A DNA stretch of 64,000 nucleotides from Hydnum rufescens UP504. Lineage: Eukaryota; Basidiomycota; Agaricomycetes; Cantharellales; Hydnaceae. This document shows positions 34,101 through 45,239 of this stretch, piece by piece (position 1 is the first letter of the stretch; each line of letters opens with the position of its first letter). The stretch spans positions 23,107 to 87,106 of the forward strand of contig MU128927.1 of NCBI GenBank assembly GCA_014904985.1, written 5' to 3'. The translations under genes and the position numbers were made by a program. The notes beneath the pieces were generated by a model. It did not search any database. It was given only the letters and a program-made list of their open reading frames with translations, and was not told the origin of the DNA.

Positions 34101-35533
34101 GAGCCCAACGCAGTATAGCATCGATAATCTCGGTACGTGTGCCTGGAAAGCACCCATTATCCAGATCGTGATGCGCCTCCGGGGCATAGGGCAGCTCGCT
34201 GAGCACATCGAAGTCCCCTGTGGACCATCTTAGAATACTGATTCTGACCGAAGACATACAAGAGGGTACTTACGAACTTCGGTCGCGACATCTAATATGC
34301 GATGTGTAATAATGGAGCTTTGTATGTCGGCATGATCGATCAAATTCCGTCGGAGAGTCTCAAGCGCCCCCTTGTAGGCATTGATCCGTTCGTCCACAAG
34401 AGAACCCCGGTACTTCGTCATGCGCTTGACTGCGGCCCACGCTCATCAGTCTTGAAGCGGAAGATGTGAGATTCCACATACCGAAGGACTTATCCCGGGA
34501 ATAGTCCCGAATGAAATACGCGCACTCCATTACTTGACGCAGTATTTGATTGATGATCTCTTGATCTCTTTCCGAGCGTGTCTTCAACTCCTGGGCTTCG
34601 TCCACAAAGGCGCAGCAATCCGCCATAGTCTGGACCAAATCTAGCAGCACTTTGGCGTCTCGGCCACTCTGGGCGGAAGCAATCTAATGGAACACCAGTC
34701 GGAAGGTATACAGATACAAAACTTGACTCTAGTCTTACTTTAGACGCTGCTGAGACGACTCCCCATGCCAACTTGATCCAGGGGTTAACCTGTTTGTAAA
34801 TATTTCTTAGTGGTCATCGGGCTCAGCAATTCAGGATGAAACGTGCCTCGGCGACTGCATCGGCAGCTGTGACAAGTGCGCTAAGGCGATTCAACAACGA
34901 CGGCCAAGCATTGGACTGGTCACTAATTGCTGCTGCAAGTGTGGTGCCAGCTTGAATGACGTCGTTGGCCTCGGCTACTTCAGGACCTGGCTCCTGGGCA
35001 GCCCGGTTCGCACTGTTGACAGCCTCACGAGTGGATGTGAGAGAGGATGCCACACAGATTGTCAATTCGCCTAACGTGTCGTTTGCGCCGCTTTTTAAAT
35101 CGAGGCGTATCTCTGCGGGGACATAGAATGCATGAGCATGGCACTCTCCTCATATAAACATGGGCAGGTTCACCTTTGTCTGGTGTAGAGGAGAGATCCA
35201 AAGTACACGATGCGACGGACCGCCCTGAACGTCCAAAACGACCCTCGAGCAACTCTATAATCACTCTGCTATCAATAAGTGTTGGAGTCACCGCGCTGTC
35301 GAGAGGATGTGAACGAAGTGCGACGAAGTACGTGTGCGTGGGGAGACCTACAACTCATCCCCCAAGGGATCGCTCCATGTCGCGGCACCAGGCGTTGTTG
35401 GCTTGATGTACTCCGATTTTCGGGAACGAGGTCCAATGACGGTAGCAGGAGGCTGAATGGTGAAGTGAAGGCGATATCGTCCTGACGTACTTAGGCGAGA
35501 ACTGTCACATCTGGCCTCTGTCGTGAGGGTCAA
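31135..35533 (-). pseudogene. C2-NACHT-WD40 STAND protein (mushroom NWD family), damaged
   Basis: Minus strand. 35533-35170 encodes a C2-like N-terminus (RYRLHFTIQ, SRVIIELLEGRFGRSGRS) with a frame change near 35360. Next exons give SLLNRLSALVTAADAVAEA, LAWGVVSAASK, then after an intron (GTAAGAC..CCATTAG) MADCCAFVDEAQELKTRSER and MECAYFIRDYSRDKSF, and after another KYRGSLVDERINAYKGALET, the helical linker usual in this family. NACHT: the P-loop GMAGAGKSS near 34000 and Walker B VVFIDAFDES near 33720. One extra base at 33926-33927 breaks the frame between them. An intron near 32595-32655 leads to seven WD repeats (for example AFSPDGKQIASGSWDKTIRL) and an eighth cut by TAG near 31438. The typical tail DDGWILGPNNELIVWVP follows to 31135. 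STAND proteins act as signal-dependent switches in fungal non-self recognition. Confidence 0.88.
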
Positions 35534-36044
35534 ATAGGTTGGGTCGATGCGAATTGGTCAGTAAGTAGACGGCTTGCCTGAAATATATACTTTGTGCATG
35601 TCCGCTGGGTTGGGGGGGTCTTTGGATGCCATAATGTGCGAGATAGTGCTCTAACTGACGGATTGCCCAGACGTTTAAAGACGATAGATGGTGATGTGAT
35701 GGACTAGTTCACGAGTGGCGAAGAGGCGGAGATCAATTTGCGACCACGAGGCCGAGAAGTGTCAGGGTTAAGGGTTATGTCGGAAAAATCTGTATTATGT
35801 AATATGGAGTTTTTTTCCATTTTAGGCCATTATTACATCATCACTATGATCCAATGTCACGTTGTAACGTACAGGCATTACAATAGGGTCTTTCACAATA
35901 GAAAAAAACATGTAAAAACATGGCAAAAACAGTGAAAAAACATGGTTAAAAACAGTACAAAAACACTCCCATAATACCCAAAAGCAATAATGGACAATAT
36001 ATCAAAAACACTATTTTTGAGGATGTTTTTGAGACCCTACTGTG

Positions 36045-36416
36045 GTGGTGGTGGAGATCTCTCTTATATACCGCGTTGGGCTGCCTACAGGTAGATATAA
36101 GGCGCCTAGGGCGGTCCTCTTACATCTGTCATTATGTAAGGGGGATAAATAGTCCATATTCGCTTCCGCTCCGTCTCCTCTCCGTCGCCTTTGGACTCGT
36201 AGTGTGGGTGTCTCCATATGGTGGGTCATCGGGCCGGCATCACGTGAAAGGAAATAAAGATCCGCCGGGATCAGAAAGTGGGTGAAAAGGTAGCGGAGAA
36301 ATTAAAGGGGAGAAGGCGGGATTCGAACCCACCCCCCACTGGCTTCATACACGGATTTCTCCGTGCGTTTGGGTCCTCCAAGATGGTAGCTTACCGCTAA
36401 GCTATTCTTCTGCCCC
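36045..36416 (-). mobile_element. tRNA-derived SINE with 15-bp target duplication
   Basis: Flanked by the direct repeat TGAGACCCTACTGTG at 36030-36044 and 36417-36431, as expected for target-primed reverse transcription. In minus orientation it begins with a tRNA-like head and ends in a (CCA)n simple-repeat tail (CCACCACCAC). The middle, about 220 bp, has no coding potential. It would depend on a LINE for movement; no LINE is seen in the window. Confidence 0.75.
36303..36416 (-). other. tRNA-like SINE head with pol III A and B boxes
   Basis: The minus strand gives GCAGAAG, then A-box-like TAGCTTAGCGGTAAGCTACC, a central segment with a CACGGA..TCCGTG hairpin, then the T-arm/B box GTGGGTTCGAATCCCGC and CTTCTCC. 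The seven acceptor pairs close except one C-C mismatch. The long middle could be read as an intron, but the position at the head of an element with a target duplication argues for a SINE head rather than a working tRNA gene. Confidence 0.65.
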
Positions 36417-36441
36417 TGAGACCCTACTGTGAAACCACCCT

Positions 36442-37615
36442 CTTTCCAACCAGTTTCTGTTTTTGCCTTCCGCCAAAACACCTGAACTGCTCACATGCCC
36501 ATGAATCTCATGTAAGCTTGTCTCCGCTCCAGTAGGCTGCTGCTGCCTCCAAGTCCTACTGCTCAGGCTATTGGACCAGTTTTGGAAACCCAGAAGTTTG
36601 ACCCTACCAGGGCACTCCCCGCAAGGGAGGAGCCATATTTCACCCCATATCTGCTGATTCTTTGTGGGTTTTCTATGAGGCAAGAACAGCCTGAGTGTTA
36701 TTGCTATGGTGAAGGTGGTTGTAGTGTGATTAACTTTACATATGTCTAAAAGACTAGGGTTTAATACCTGTGTCTGCTACTTTTTTTAATATATGCCCAA
36801 CACTATACATGCAATATCTTGCAGGCACCCATGTTGCTCCATACCCTTTTCCATGAGTTCTGATGCAGGCCTGGGGGGATGGTGGGGGTGGGGAATGCCA
36901 TTTTGGCCTCACAGGGTCCCAGTGCAGAGTCCTAGATATTTGCAAAGGTTATGTAAGTGTGTTTTGGTAGTGGTTTTTCCAGTAAGAAGGTTTTCACCTC
37001 AGAGGCCAAAAACATAGGTTTCACTCAAAACACCCAAGCAAAAAGGGTCCACAATTCCTCTCAAAAACAGTGTTTTGGTATGTTAAGGGTCATTCCTAGT
37101 ATGGGGGAGTGATTAGGTAATCAGGCTGAGTAGGGACAGGAAGCCCTGGATATATCTGATGAGTGGATTTGCGAAGCGAATGATTATGTAATCTCACAGA
37201 AGACGAGAACACAGAGAGTGGAGTGAAAGAACCAAATTCCCAAGAGACTTGAGATGAGAGAGAGTGAATGAGGAAGAGAGGCAGGTACAGACATATATTC
37301 TCAATCTTTCTAAGGAGCTAGAGTACTAGAGGTAGCTACTTATATAGAGATCAAGGACAATAGGGGAGGAAGTACAATAAGGCAAGGGGGATGAGGTCAC
37401 ATGATGGGGTTATGTAAGAGGTTGCGAGTACAACTTGTAACATGGTACCTATTTTTGTACCTGTTTTTGTATGTGTTATGGACTGATCTTTCTCACTGTG
37501 AAAGACCCTAATGTGTTGGTTTGCATTATAGGGCATAATAAAACAGTCCAATAATTGTAGTTATTAGAACTATCTATTGTGAAGATGAGTAAAGGCTGTC
37601 ACCTGTGCATGCCAG
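36442..37615. other. Intergenic, no supportable gene
   Basis: Only short ORFs without family resemblance. It contains a right end of the TAGGGTCTTTCAC family (CACTGTGAAAGACCCTAATG near 37490-37515) and AC/AG-rich stretches. Confidence 0.4.
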
Positions 37616-37755
37616 CTTGTACTCTTGCCTTAGGTGGCTGCTTTGTCCATACATGGCTGGTACTCTTGCCTTAGGTGGCTGCTTTGTCCATACATGACTT
37701 GTACTCTTGCCTTAGCTGGCTGCTTTGTCCATACATGGCTTGTACTCTTGCCTTA
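37616..37755. repeat. 42-44-bp tandem repeat, about 4 copies
   Basis: Units read TGTACTCTTGCCTTAGGTGG then CTGCTTTGTCCATACATG. The last unit is interrupted after CCTTA by the MITE at 37756 and resumes as TTAGGTGGCTGCTGTGAGCC at 37899. Confidence 0.88.
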
Positions 37756-37898
37756 GGGCCTGTTTGGATACCCCAGAAACATTTCAAAGAAACACATTTC
37801 TCAATATAAAAATGGCAAAATGACCCAAAAATGTTTTGCCATTTTTATATTGAGAAAGGCATTTCTTTGAAATGTTTCTGGGGTATCGGAACAGGCCC
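37756..37898. mobile_element. PIF/Harbinger-like MITE (143 bp), TTA target duplication
   Basis: Termini GGGCCTGTTTGGATACCCCA and TGGGGTATCGGAACAGGCCC form a near-perfect inverted repeat that extends almost through the element (AGAAACATTTC..GAAATGTTTCT), so it folds into one long hairpin. It is flanked by TTA on both sides. GGGCCTGTTTGG ends with a 3-bp TTA site are characteristic of Tourist-like (PIF/Harbinger) MITEs. Its insertion is dated after expansion of the surrounding 42-bp repeat. Confidence 0.85.
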
Positions 37899-37901
37899 TT
37901 A

Positions 37902-38879
37902 GGTGGCTGCTGTGAGCCTATGGTGCCAACTTTGAGCCTGCCATTGTTAGTATGAGAGGATTGGATTGATCTTGTTTTTATTACATAATCCACATGATGT
38001 ATATAGCTTGGGAATTCCTGATCTCCTATTGAGTTTTTCTTTTGCCAAGGCTGTGGGCCCCAATTAAGCCCTGTGATACCTGGAGATTAACCCACAGTGA
38101 AGTGGTGTTCCTGTCTCCCTGGCTCTAATGTCCTCATGCTGCATGCACCACCCTCCTTGTGTCCAGGAATCCCACCATGTGTGTGGATTCATCACATGAC
38201 CAAACCCAAACTCATATTCAACCCCATGACACTGTATCTGAAAGTATAGCCTGTATTGACTTGAAGCTGTAACCTGCAACCATGGCCCCTGTGGCTAACC
38301 TGAAACTGAAACCATACCTGTACCCTGAAAAAGTTACCTGACTGTATTGTGGCTGACCTGCACCCATAACCCAAACCCATGACTGTAATCCATAACCCAT
38401 GATGCTGTTACACCCCATCTTCACCTATCACATGCACACCCTCCATTCATTTGTACTGCCAGTACAGATATCCCTTATGTAACCAACCCCACTCTTTTTT
38501 TTCATTTGTTCCTGGTGGACTTTTTTGTCTATTCTGATTGAGACCTGTCCTCTGCTGTTGGGATTGGATCAGTCTCATCTTGATTATGTAATCCACATGA
38601 TGTACAGTATATAGCTCAGGATCCCCTGACCCCCCTATTAAGTTTTTCTCTCACTAACAGCCATAAGTCTGTATGCCTGCATTTAAAAAATGATATAATC
38701 TGTATTCTCATGAGATAACCACATTGATTATGCCAAATTGAAATGCATTTCATCAAGGTATTTTAAATGGAAATTCATATTAGAATAGCATTTGGGACTC
38801 TGGGGCCAATACACTTGTTTCTGAGGATGTCAAATTCAGATGTGGAATCAAGACAATGCTCCCCATATGCACTCTACAG
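37902..38879. other. Intergenic, no supportable gene
   Basis: Two related segments share ATTACATAATCCACATGATG / TTATGTAATCCACATGATGT plus a TATAGCT-containing follow-up at about 37980 and 38585, so this is a dispersed duplication of about 60 bp. No conserved coding frame. Confidence 0.45.
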
Positions 38880-38889
38880 AATATGCCCA

Positions 38890-39720
38890 TATTCTCATCC
38901 AGTGCCCCCCCCTGCCCCCCCCTCCTTGCTAATACAACCCACCCCCCCTGCTGGCAACAACCCCCCCCTTTCTGGTAACACCCCCCTCCCTTGCTGGTAA
39001 TACCCCCCCCCCTTATTGATAACACTCCCCTTTCCCTTGCTGGTTATACCCCCCCCCTTACTGGTAACACTCCCCCTCCCTTGCTGGTAATACCCCCCCT
39101 TATTGGTAACACACTCCTCCATTGCTGGTAATACCCCCCCCCCCTTATTGGTAACACCCCCCCCTTATTGGTAACACTCCCCCCTCCCTTGCTGGTAATA
39201 CCCCCCCCCTTATTGGTAACACTCCCCCCTCCCTTGCTGGTAATACCCCCCCCCCTTATTGGTAACACCTACCCTTCCCTTGCTGGTAATACCCCCCACC
39301 CCCCCTTATTGGTAACACCCCCCTCCCTTGCCCACCCCCTTATTGGTACCACCCCCTTCCCTTGTTGGTAATACCCCCCCCCTTATTGGTACCACCCCCC
39401 TCCCTTGCTGGTAATACCCCCCCTGCTGGTAATACCCCCCTGCTGGTAATACCCCCCCTGCTGGTAATACCCCCCCTCTTGCTGGTAATACCCCCCCTGC
39501 TGGTAATATCCCCCACTTGCTGGTAATACCCCCCCTGCTGGTAATACCCCCACTTGCTGTAATACCCCCCTGCTGTAATACCCCCCACTTGCTGGTAATA
39601 CCCCCCACTTGCTGGTAATACCCCCCTCTGAAGTTACCAACCCCCCTAACAAACCCCCCTTGGAATTAGACCTCCCCCTCTGAAGGTAATAATCCCCTCC
39701 CCCCCCATTTAACAACCCCC
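38890..39720. repeat. C-rich satellite (G-tract on minus strand), about 830 bp
   Basis: Many copies of a 17-30-bp unit, CTTGCTGGTAATACCCCCC alternating with TTATTGGTAACACCCCCC. The C-runs are 5-10 long. The minus strand has regularly spaced runs of five or more G, matching the pattern for G-quadruplexes. Strand asymmetry is nearly complete. The proline- and glycine-rich ORFs here are artefacts of the repeat. Confidence 0.95.
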
Positions 39721-40036
39721 CCAGGCAAGTGGAATGATTACACTCCATACCACTTAGAAGTGCCAGTACATAGGATTCTAATTACCAAGTAAATATGCAA
39801 CCTCCTTAGGCTTATTGCTCAAGGTGGACTGCTGCTGTAATGGCATTGAAAGGTCCCATGTTCAAACTTGAGTGAGGGTATTTGTTTTTGGCACCTCAGC
39901 TCTCATTGCATGGATGTGCCGGCTCACTGCCCAGTTCAAACTCTGCAGATGAGGTAATCTTCAACCTAAGTCCATTCTGTTATAGATGAAGGTACACATC
40001 AGGGTCCACCAAGTCATTCACAAAGAACTTGTTTGA

Positions 40037-40869
40037 TCAGGTGCTGGATGTAGGTGCAACATATGCTCCATGGATTATGGAGCCAAGAAACAAAAACTCA
40101 GCATCCTTTGTGGGGCATAAGGTCATGTGTGGGAATCCAGTTAGTTTGTCACTGGCTGTGATGTTCTGTGCTGGGGATGGTATATAGTACCTCACAAGGG
40201 TGATATCATAGACTCTCCTGTATGCATGGCATTTGAACATGAAAAGGAGTTTAGCAAAGGATATCCTGTCAAGACCTCCAGTGTCCACAATAACTGAGTT
40301 GTATTGAGGGTGACCATGGAACAATGGGTGGCAGTGAAGGATATCAGAATGCACTTGCCAGTTGTCTCATGATGTGTAGAGAACCTTAAGTGTCTGAGAC
40401 TCAAGGATCTAGGATGTGTACACTGAGTACTGCTAGGCATAGGGGACAGTGTCGACTCACCAATTCTCCATGTGTCAGCACAGGTCTCTTCAAGTAATCT
40501 GAAAGGAATGTCTTGAAATGTCTGCCAAAATTTTTGAAGTGGCATGTCCAGACTCAAGTCTCCAAATGGATTGCCATCAGCTGCATGGGGCACTGAGTGT
40601 GATGCATTGGATGTCAGAGGATGTCCATGGAAACACTTGATAGTTGACAGACTTTTTACTCTCATTATTTGAGACCTCAATTTCAGTGTCAACAGCCTCA
40701 GTTGTGGCTTGCCAGTGTAAGCAGGATGGTTATGGACCAATCCAACTACTGTCCATGATGTTGAGCCAGGGATGAAAGAGGGAATCACAGAATTAATCCA
40801 GATGTTCAGGTCTGAGTAGGGGAAGGTCTTTTGAACAGAGGGAATTGCTTGTAAGTCTGCACTATCCAA
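40037..40869 (-). pseudogene. Transposon-associated ORF, possibly Plavaka/KDZ C-terminal region, broken
   Basis: From 40869 the minus strand gives MDSADLQAIPSVQKTFPYSD, TIKCFHGHPLTSNASHSVPH and FWQTFQDIPFRLLEETCADT. A frame change near 40360 leads to HSDILHCHPLFHGHPQYNSV, FAKLLFMFKCHAYRRVYDIT and LVRYYIP. The second part resembles the CHAD(V/I)..HP.FHG.P.Y..V segment followed by a beta-rich core that I associate with C-terminal regions of basidiomycete Plavaka/KDZ-class transposon proteins. The likeness is by pattern only. The frameshift and lack of an upstream catalytic region indicate a fragment. Confidence 0.4.
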
Positions 40870-43800
40870 GCAATTGAAAATATGGAGTCTTGTTGGTTAC
40901 TATACCACACCCTAAGAATCTCCTCTTGAGACCTCAGTCAAAGCATAGTTAGAGTAGTCTTTTCAAGTGAGAAATTACCCAGGAACCAGCAGCAAGTCAG
41001 TGTGCTTCAGACTGGAGGGAGGGGGAGAACTACTGAATTTGTGTGCTAGCTGCACCTAATATGCAATCCAGACTTCAACTCAATATAAAGTGAAAAAGTC
41101 GGACTTAAGGGACACATAGAGAAAAAGAAATGAAGTTAAACTATTCAAAACTGATGGAGATATTCTAATTTCAAGATAAAATGGGAGATTGACACATTAC
41201 ATGCTATTCCTCCTTCAATTCTGGACAAGTTCCCTTAAGGAAAAGTGGAATAGGTTGCTCTGAGGGTCTTCTCCATCAGACATAAGAAGGCCGGAAGTAA
41301 TTTGCTATTTTGGATGGTGGAGCAAAGGGGGAGTCATGGGGAGGGAGTTGTCTTGCGAAAAATGGAGTTCACATCCACTTGTTTTGTCTTTGGTACCGTT
41401 CGATGCGCATTTTTAACAGCCTTCAGGGCATGGTACTCAAAAATGAATCTGATAAGAATTGGCTTTGAAAATCAAGAAATACTCCTTCAGAGTATGAATC
41501 ATAAAAAGATATTGTTACATGGACCGCATTTTCGATTCGTTCGTCGTGTGTTTGGTACTGTTCGATAGGTATGATTCATTTATTTCTGGGCGCAGTCGTT
41601 TTGAGTTGATCCAATCAAAACTGATGGAGAAATTCAAAAAATACTCCTTTAGAGTAGTGCAGCCCCTATCTGGATCATGTGATGGATCTGCAAGTCCAGA
41701 TAGGCCCGGTATAGAAGAGACCTAATGGGCTTTATATGTTTTGATCAGTTAAAATGTTATAAGGTGTTTGTTTAGAATGTGTTAGATGAGGACAGATCAG
41801 TTTTGATGGGTTATGTGCCACTCAACTGTTGTTTTGTACTAGTTTCGTTGTTGGTTTGACCTTAGGACTCAAACACAAGACTCCAAGATAGATGCTTAGC
41901 ACAAGATTTGAACACAGGACCTTCAGATACTCCAAAACGCGGATAGCAAGACACCAAGATTTGAACACAAGACCTTAAGACACTTCAAGACACGACTGCA
42001 AGACTCGGGATTCAAACACACAACTTCAAGAATGGATGTCCAGCAACTACTACTCTGAGGGTTCTACAACTATCCACTACACTTCACATGACTAAGCAAG
42101 ACTGACACACTCTGATTCTTTTATTCCCTTTTATACTCTTCTCCTTGTTCGAGATACTATTATTCTCTCTACTAATGGGTACTTGGATGCTAGGGTACAA
42201 TGATCCTCAGGGAGCACCTTGATCCTTGGAGGGGACTCCTCTTCAGATGCCCCTCAACACTAAATCCCCCCTCTCTTTATACCTTTCTGAACCCTCCACA
42301 TGACTCATCCTCTTACTAATCCCCTTACTCACCCTTTAGTCATGCTCACTAATCCCCTTACCAATTGTCTTACTCATCTCCCTCCTTACTAACCTCTTGC
42401 TAGATCACCTGCCCTTAAGTCATGTGCCAAAATGCGGACTTCCTTAGTATAAGTGGTTATACTTCTCTTCCAGAGTTCAATGCTGGTAAGATGCAGATTT
42501 TCTTGAAGGGCTTAAACCAAGGGTTTTTGAGGCTTGAACATTTTCTCTTCTACACTGCTCCAGGTAAAGAGAAGGACTCTTAATGGGAAAGCCTCTTGTT
42601 CTTGTGTTCTCTCATCTTTGTACTGGTGTACTTTTCTCTTTCATTTGCTCTGTTATTGGACTTCCATATTCGTTTTTCCATGGCTCCCCTCCTAACCCTT
42701 CTAACCCTTCTTCCTTTACCTTCCTCAGTGACAGGGTCCAGCTTTGATATACGGCCCAAGAAGGCCATTTGCCAATTCCCCTATTCTGTTCTCCCACCCA
42801 AATTGTACCATTACCTTTTTTGGTTGCTCCAACAAGGCTGTTGATCCTTAAGGGTGCAGATTCTAGAACTGAGCAGGAAAGAAACTCCATACCAGAATCA
42901 ACAGCCCCCAAGGCCAAAGGCAATCCAAAGGCCTGGGGTTTAGTAACCTTTTTTTTTTTTTTTTTGAGGTTCAGATCGTTTTGCCCTCTATCAGGGCCCC
43001 CCCCTCTTGCTTCTCCAGGTGAGTTCTTTTTGTGCATTGGGTTCCATTGCTAACTTTGTTGTTGTTTCTAGTTGTTCCAAAGCTTAGCCCTTTTGCACTG
43101 CTCTGCAGCTCCTCATGCAGGACCTTCAGACAGCAGTGTGTTTGAGGCCGTCTTTAATGCCTTTCCTCCTTTCTGATGGCAAAGAAACCCCACTGCACCA
43201 AGCCCATGGGACATGCCTCAGACTCCACTGTTAGGCCCACCTCCAACTCCACTGTTAGGCCTGCCTCGGACTCCGCTGCTACTCGTAGAAGCAACAGATC
43301 AAAGTTGAAAGAGGAAGCCTTGCATGTCCAGCCTGTAAGCAGCCCCTTTCTTTATGGAGGAAGGAAAGTAATAACGCTGTCCTGTCTGAAAAGATGAAGC
43401 CCCAGGCTTTGGGGGCCAAATCCACCTCGGTCAGCCACTTAGAGGGCCTTAATAGGTATGTCAAACTGTGTCAAATCAAAAGCCTAGCAGGCATCAGAAT
43501 CCTTTGATATCAAATAATTTCAGGAGGGTGACCTTAGGTCAATCCATAAGTCTGCCCTCGGGGATTTTGATATCAAACTCACAACCTCCAAGGTTTCTCA
43601 TGGTATGGCAGTAGATATCAAGTCAATTAATGTGTTATATACATAGAGCAATTAACAAGAAGTCGAGTTCTTCAGAGATTAAGAAATTAAATCCAAGAAA
43701 TAGGTGTAGTATGTCAAATGAAGGGAAAACCTTTGTCTTAAAAAAGGCCAAGGGAAGGCAGAGGCACTCAAAGTGCATGAAGCACGCAAAAGCATGCAAA

Positions 43801-44014
43801 GCACACATCCAAGACAGAGGTCGGGTGGAAGAATTTAGAGAGGAAACCTGTCATCAAACCCTTGATTCAAGCCCAGGTTCAAATCAGGGTACCTCACAAA
43901 CAGGGATGCCATCAAGGGATCGTCATGTGGGTTGTATTCTTGCTGGTTTTGACCATATCCCCTGGCCCAGTCCATTGGACCATTGATGACACCACTTGAA
44001 GCATTCCCACTAAA
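40870..44014. other. Long stretch without a supportable gene
   Basis: Contains a dispersed duplication (AAACTGATGGAGATATTC near 41148 and AAACTGATGGAGAAATTC near 41620), repeated GATTTGAACACA(A/G)GACCTT-like motifs at 41860-42030, an 18-bp T run at 42950, and scattered short ORFs (for example 42596-42844 and 43176-43397) with no recognised family. Part of it may be old retroelement sequence. Confidence 0.35.
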
Positions 44015-44832
44015 TTAACCATTGACAACACCATCAATGGAAGACCCAGCGCCACCCCAAGTAGTTCCACTAGATTGACCACCAACAGAACTTGCTCCAC
44101 CTGGATTTTCAAAAGTATCTGTTACAGGGCCATCATCATCACTGGGCTCATCGATGAATTCAGCAGACATCGGATGCTTAGGGCCTGTCTTCTTTTTCTT
44201 CCGTGAGGGGCCATCACCTTGAGAGGCCTGCTTCCTGGGCCCAGAAGCACCACCTGCAACGGAAGTCCCATTGGCACTGTTGGCATCGGATTCGTTTGGC
44301 TCCCCCAGTCCATCCACTTGAGCAACAGTCAGGAGTGGGTTATTGAATTGATCAGAGATGATTACAGTGTCACTGGGAAGCTTCCCATTATTCTCCTGGG
44401 TGATATGCTTGAGCTGAGTAACTCAGACCTTTGTTGAATCATCTGATGGCTGGAAAAAGGTACACCAAAGTTTCTTCCAACTCTCTGTTCAGACTACAGA
44501 GACATCAAGGGACAAGAGACTTGGAAATTCAGATTCCGCAACCCAATTCTCAATCTTCAACTCATTGTTGGCAAGGAATTGGGGGAGACTTGCCCAAGGT
44601 ATACACAGTACCCGACTGATCAGAGGAGTCAGAAGGTTATTGAGCTCCTCTGAAATCTCCTTCCACATCAGATGCATAGACTTTGGAATCTTTTGCTTCT
44701 GGTTTTGGTGTAAAAGATGTTGCCCCTGATAGACCAGGATGTGGGAATGAATCATCTTCAATGACGTACTGTCTTTTGGGAAAGACAAATTTAGCCAGTC
44801 CTTCATCAAACCAGTCAGCCATAATTGTATAT
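44015..44832 (-). pseudogene. gene3 (second copy), 3' part, separated by element B
   Basis: Minus strand from the element B target site. MADWFDEGLAKFVF corresponds to MAAWYNSNFTM of the plus copy. After a frame change near 44640, LLTPLISRVLCIPWASLPQF and NELKIENWVAESEFPSLLSL match FLPFVKMTKFPWTNLAKVLV and LIISNFVPNDEFPNFSMSL. The end (44317-44015) is Lys/Ser/Gly-rich with RKKKKTGPKHP and DEPSDDDGPV, as in the plus copy's KRKKAAVK and DESEDAD. It is the rest of the gene whose 5' part is 49812-51190. Confidence 0.65.
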
Positions 44833-45239
44833 CTAGTTAGGCCCTTTTGCCTTGCTTTTATTCAATCTAAGAGCAGGTTTTTAGGTGGGGGCCCCTGGGG
44901 CCCACTGGGTGATTTCACGGCATGAGACAAGGGGCCCCATGGAGCCCCTAGGGGCCCCTGGGGGCCCCTCTCACCTTAGACTAGGACTTAGAGATTCTCA
45001 GACAATGGCAGGAAGTCATGGTCTTTCACAGTCTGACTTAGAGATTCTCAGACTTGCAGGACAGCAGGCCATACGGGCTTATCGGGGATAGTATGTTCCA
45101 TTTATAATTATTTATTTATTATCACTATATTATACACATCCTACCCTGGGTCAGTGGGGTTTCAGCAGTCCCATTATTCTTATTATTTATTTATTTATTT
45201 AAATACTGTATCTGGTGTGGTACTTAGTAGAAATCCAAA

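Larger units (their letters stand above)
35884..36441. mobile_element. MITE with TAGGGTCTTTCACAATAG termini, split by a SINE
   Basis: Left end TAGGGTCTTTCACAATAG at 35884; right end CTACTGTGAAACCACCCT ending near 36441. The body is AT-rich, non-coding sequence with AAAACATGG-like repeats. It belongs to the same family as 4895-5018. The SINE at 36045-36416 lies inside its right end; without it the element is about 186 bp. Confidence 0.65.

Noticed and set aside
36303..36416. Functional intron-containing tRNA gene
   Set aside because: There is an acceptor-stem mismatch and an overlong central segment, and it forms the head of a 372-bp unit with its own 15-bp target duplication, so a SINE is more likely.
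38895..39748. Glycine-rich protein (GGGITSKGG repeats)
   Set aside because: Direct translation of the C-rich satellite on the minus strand, open in several frames.
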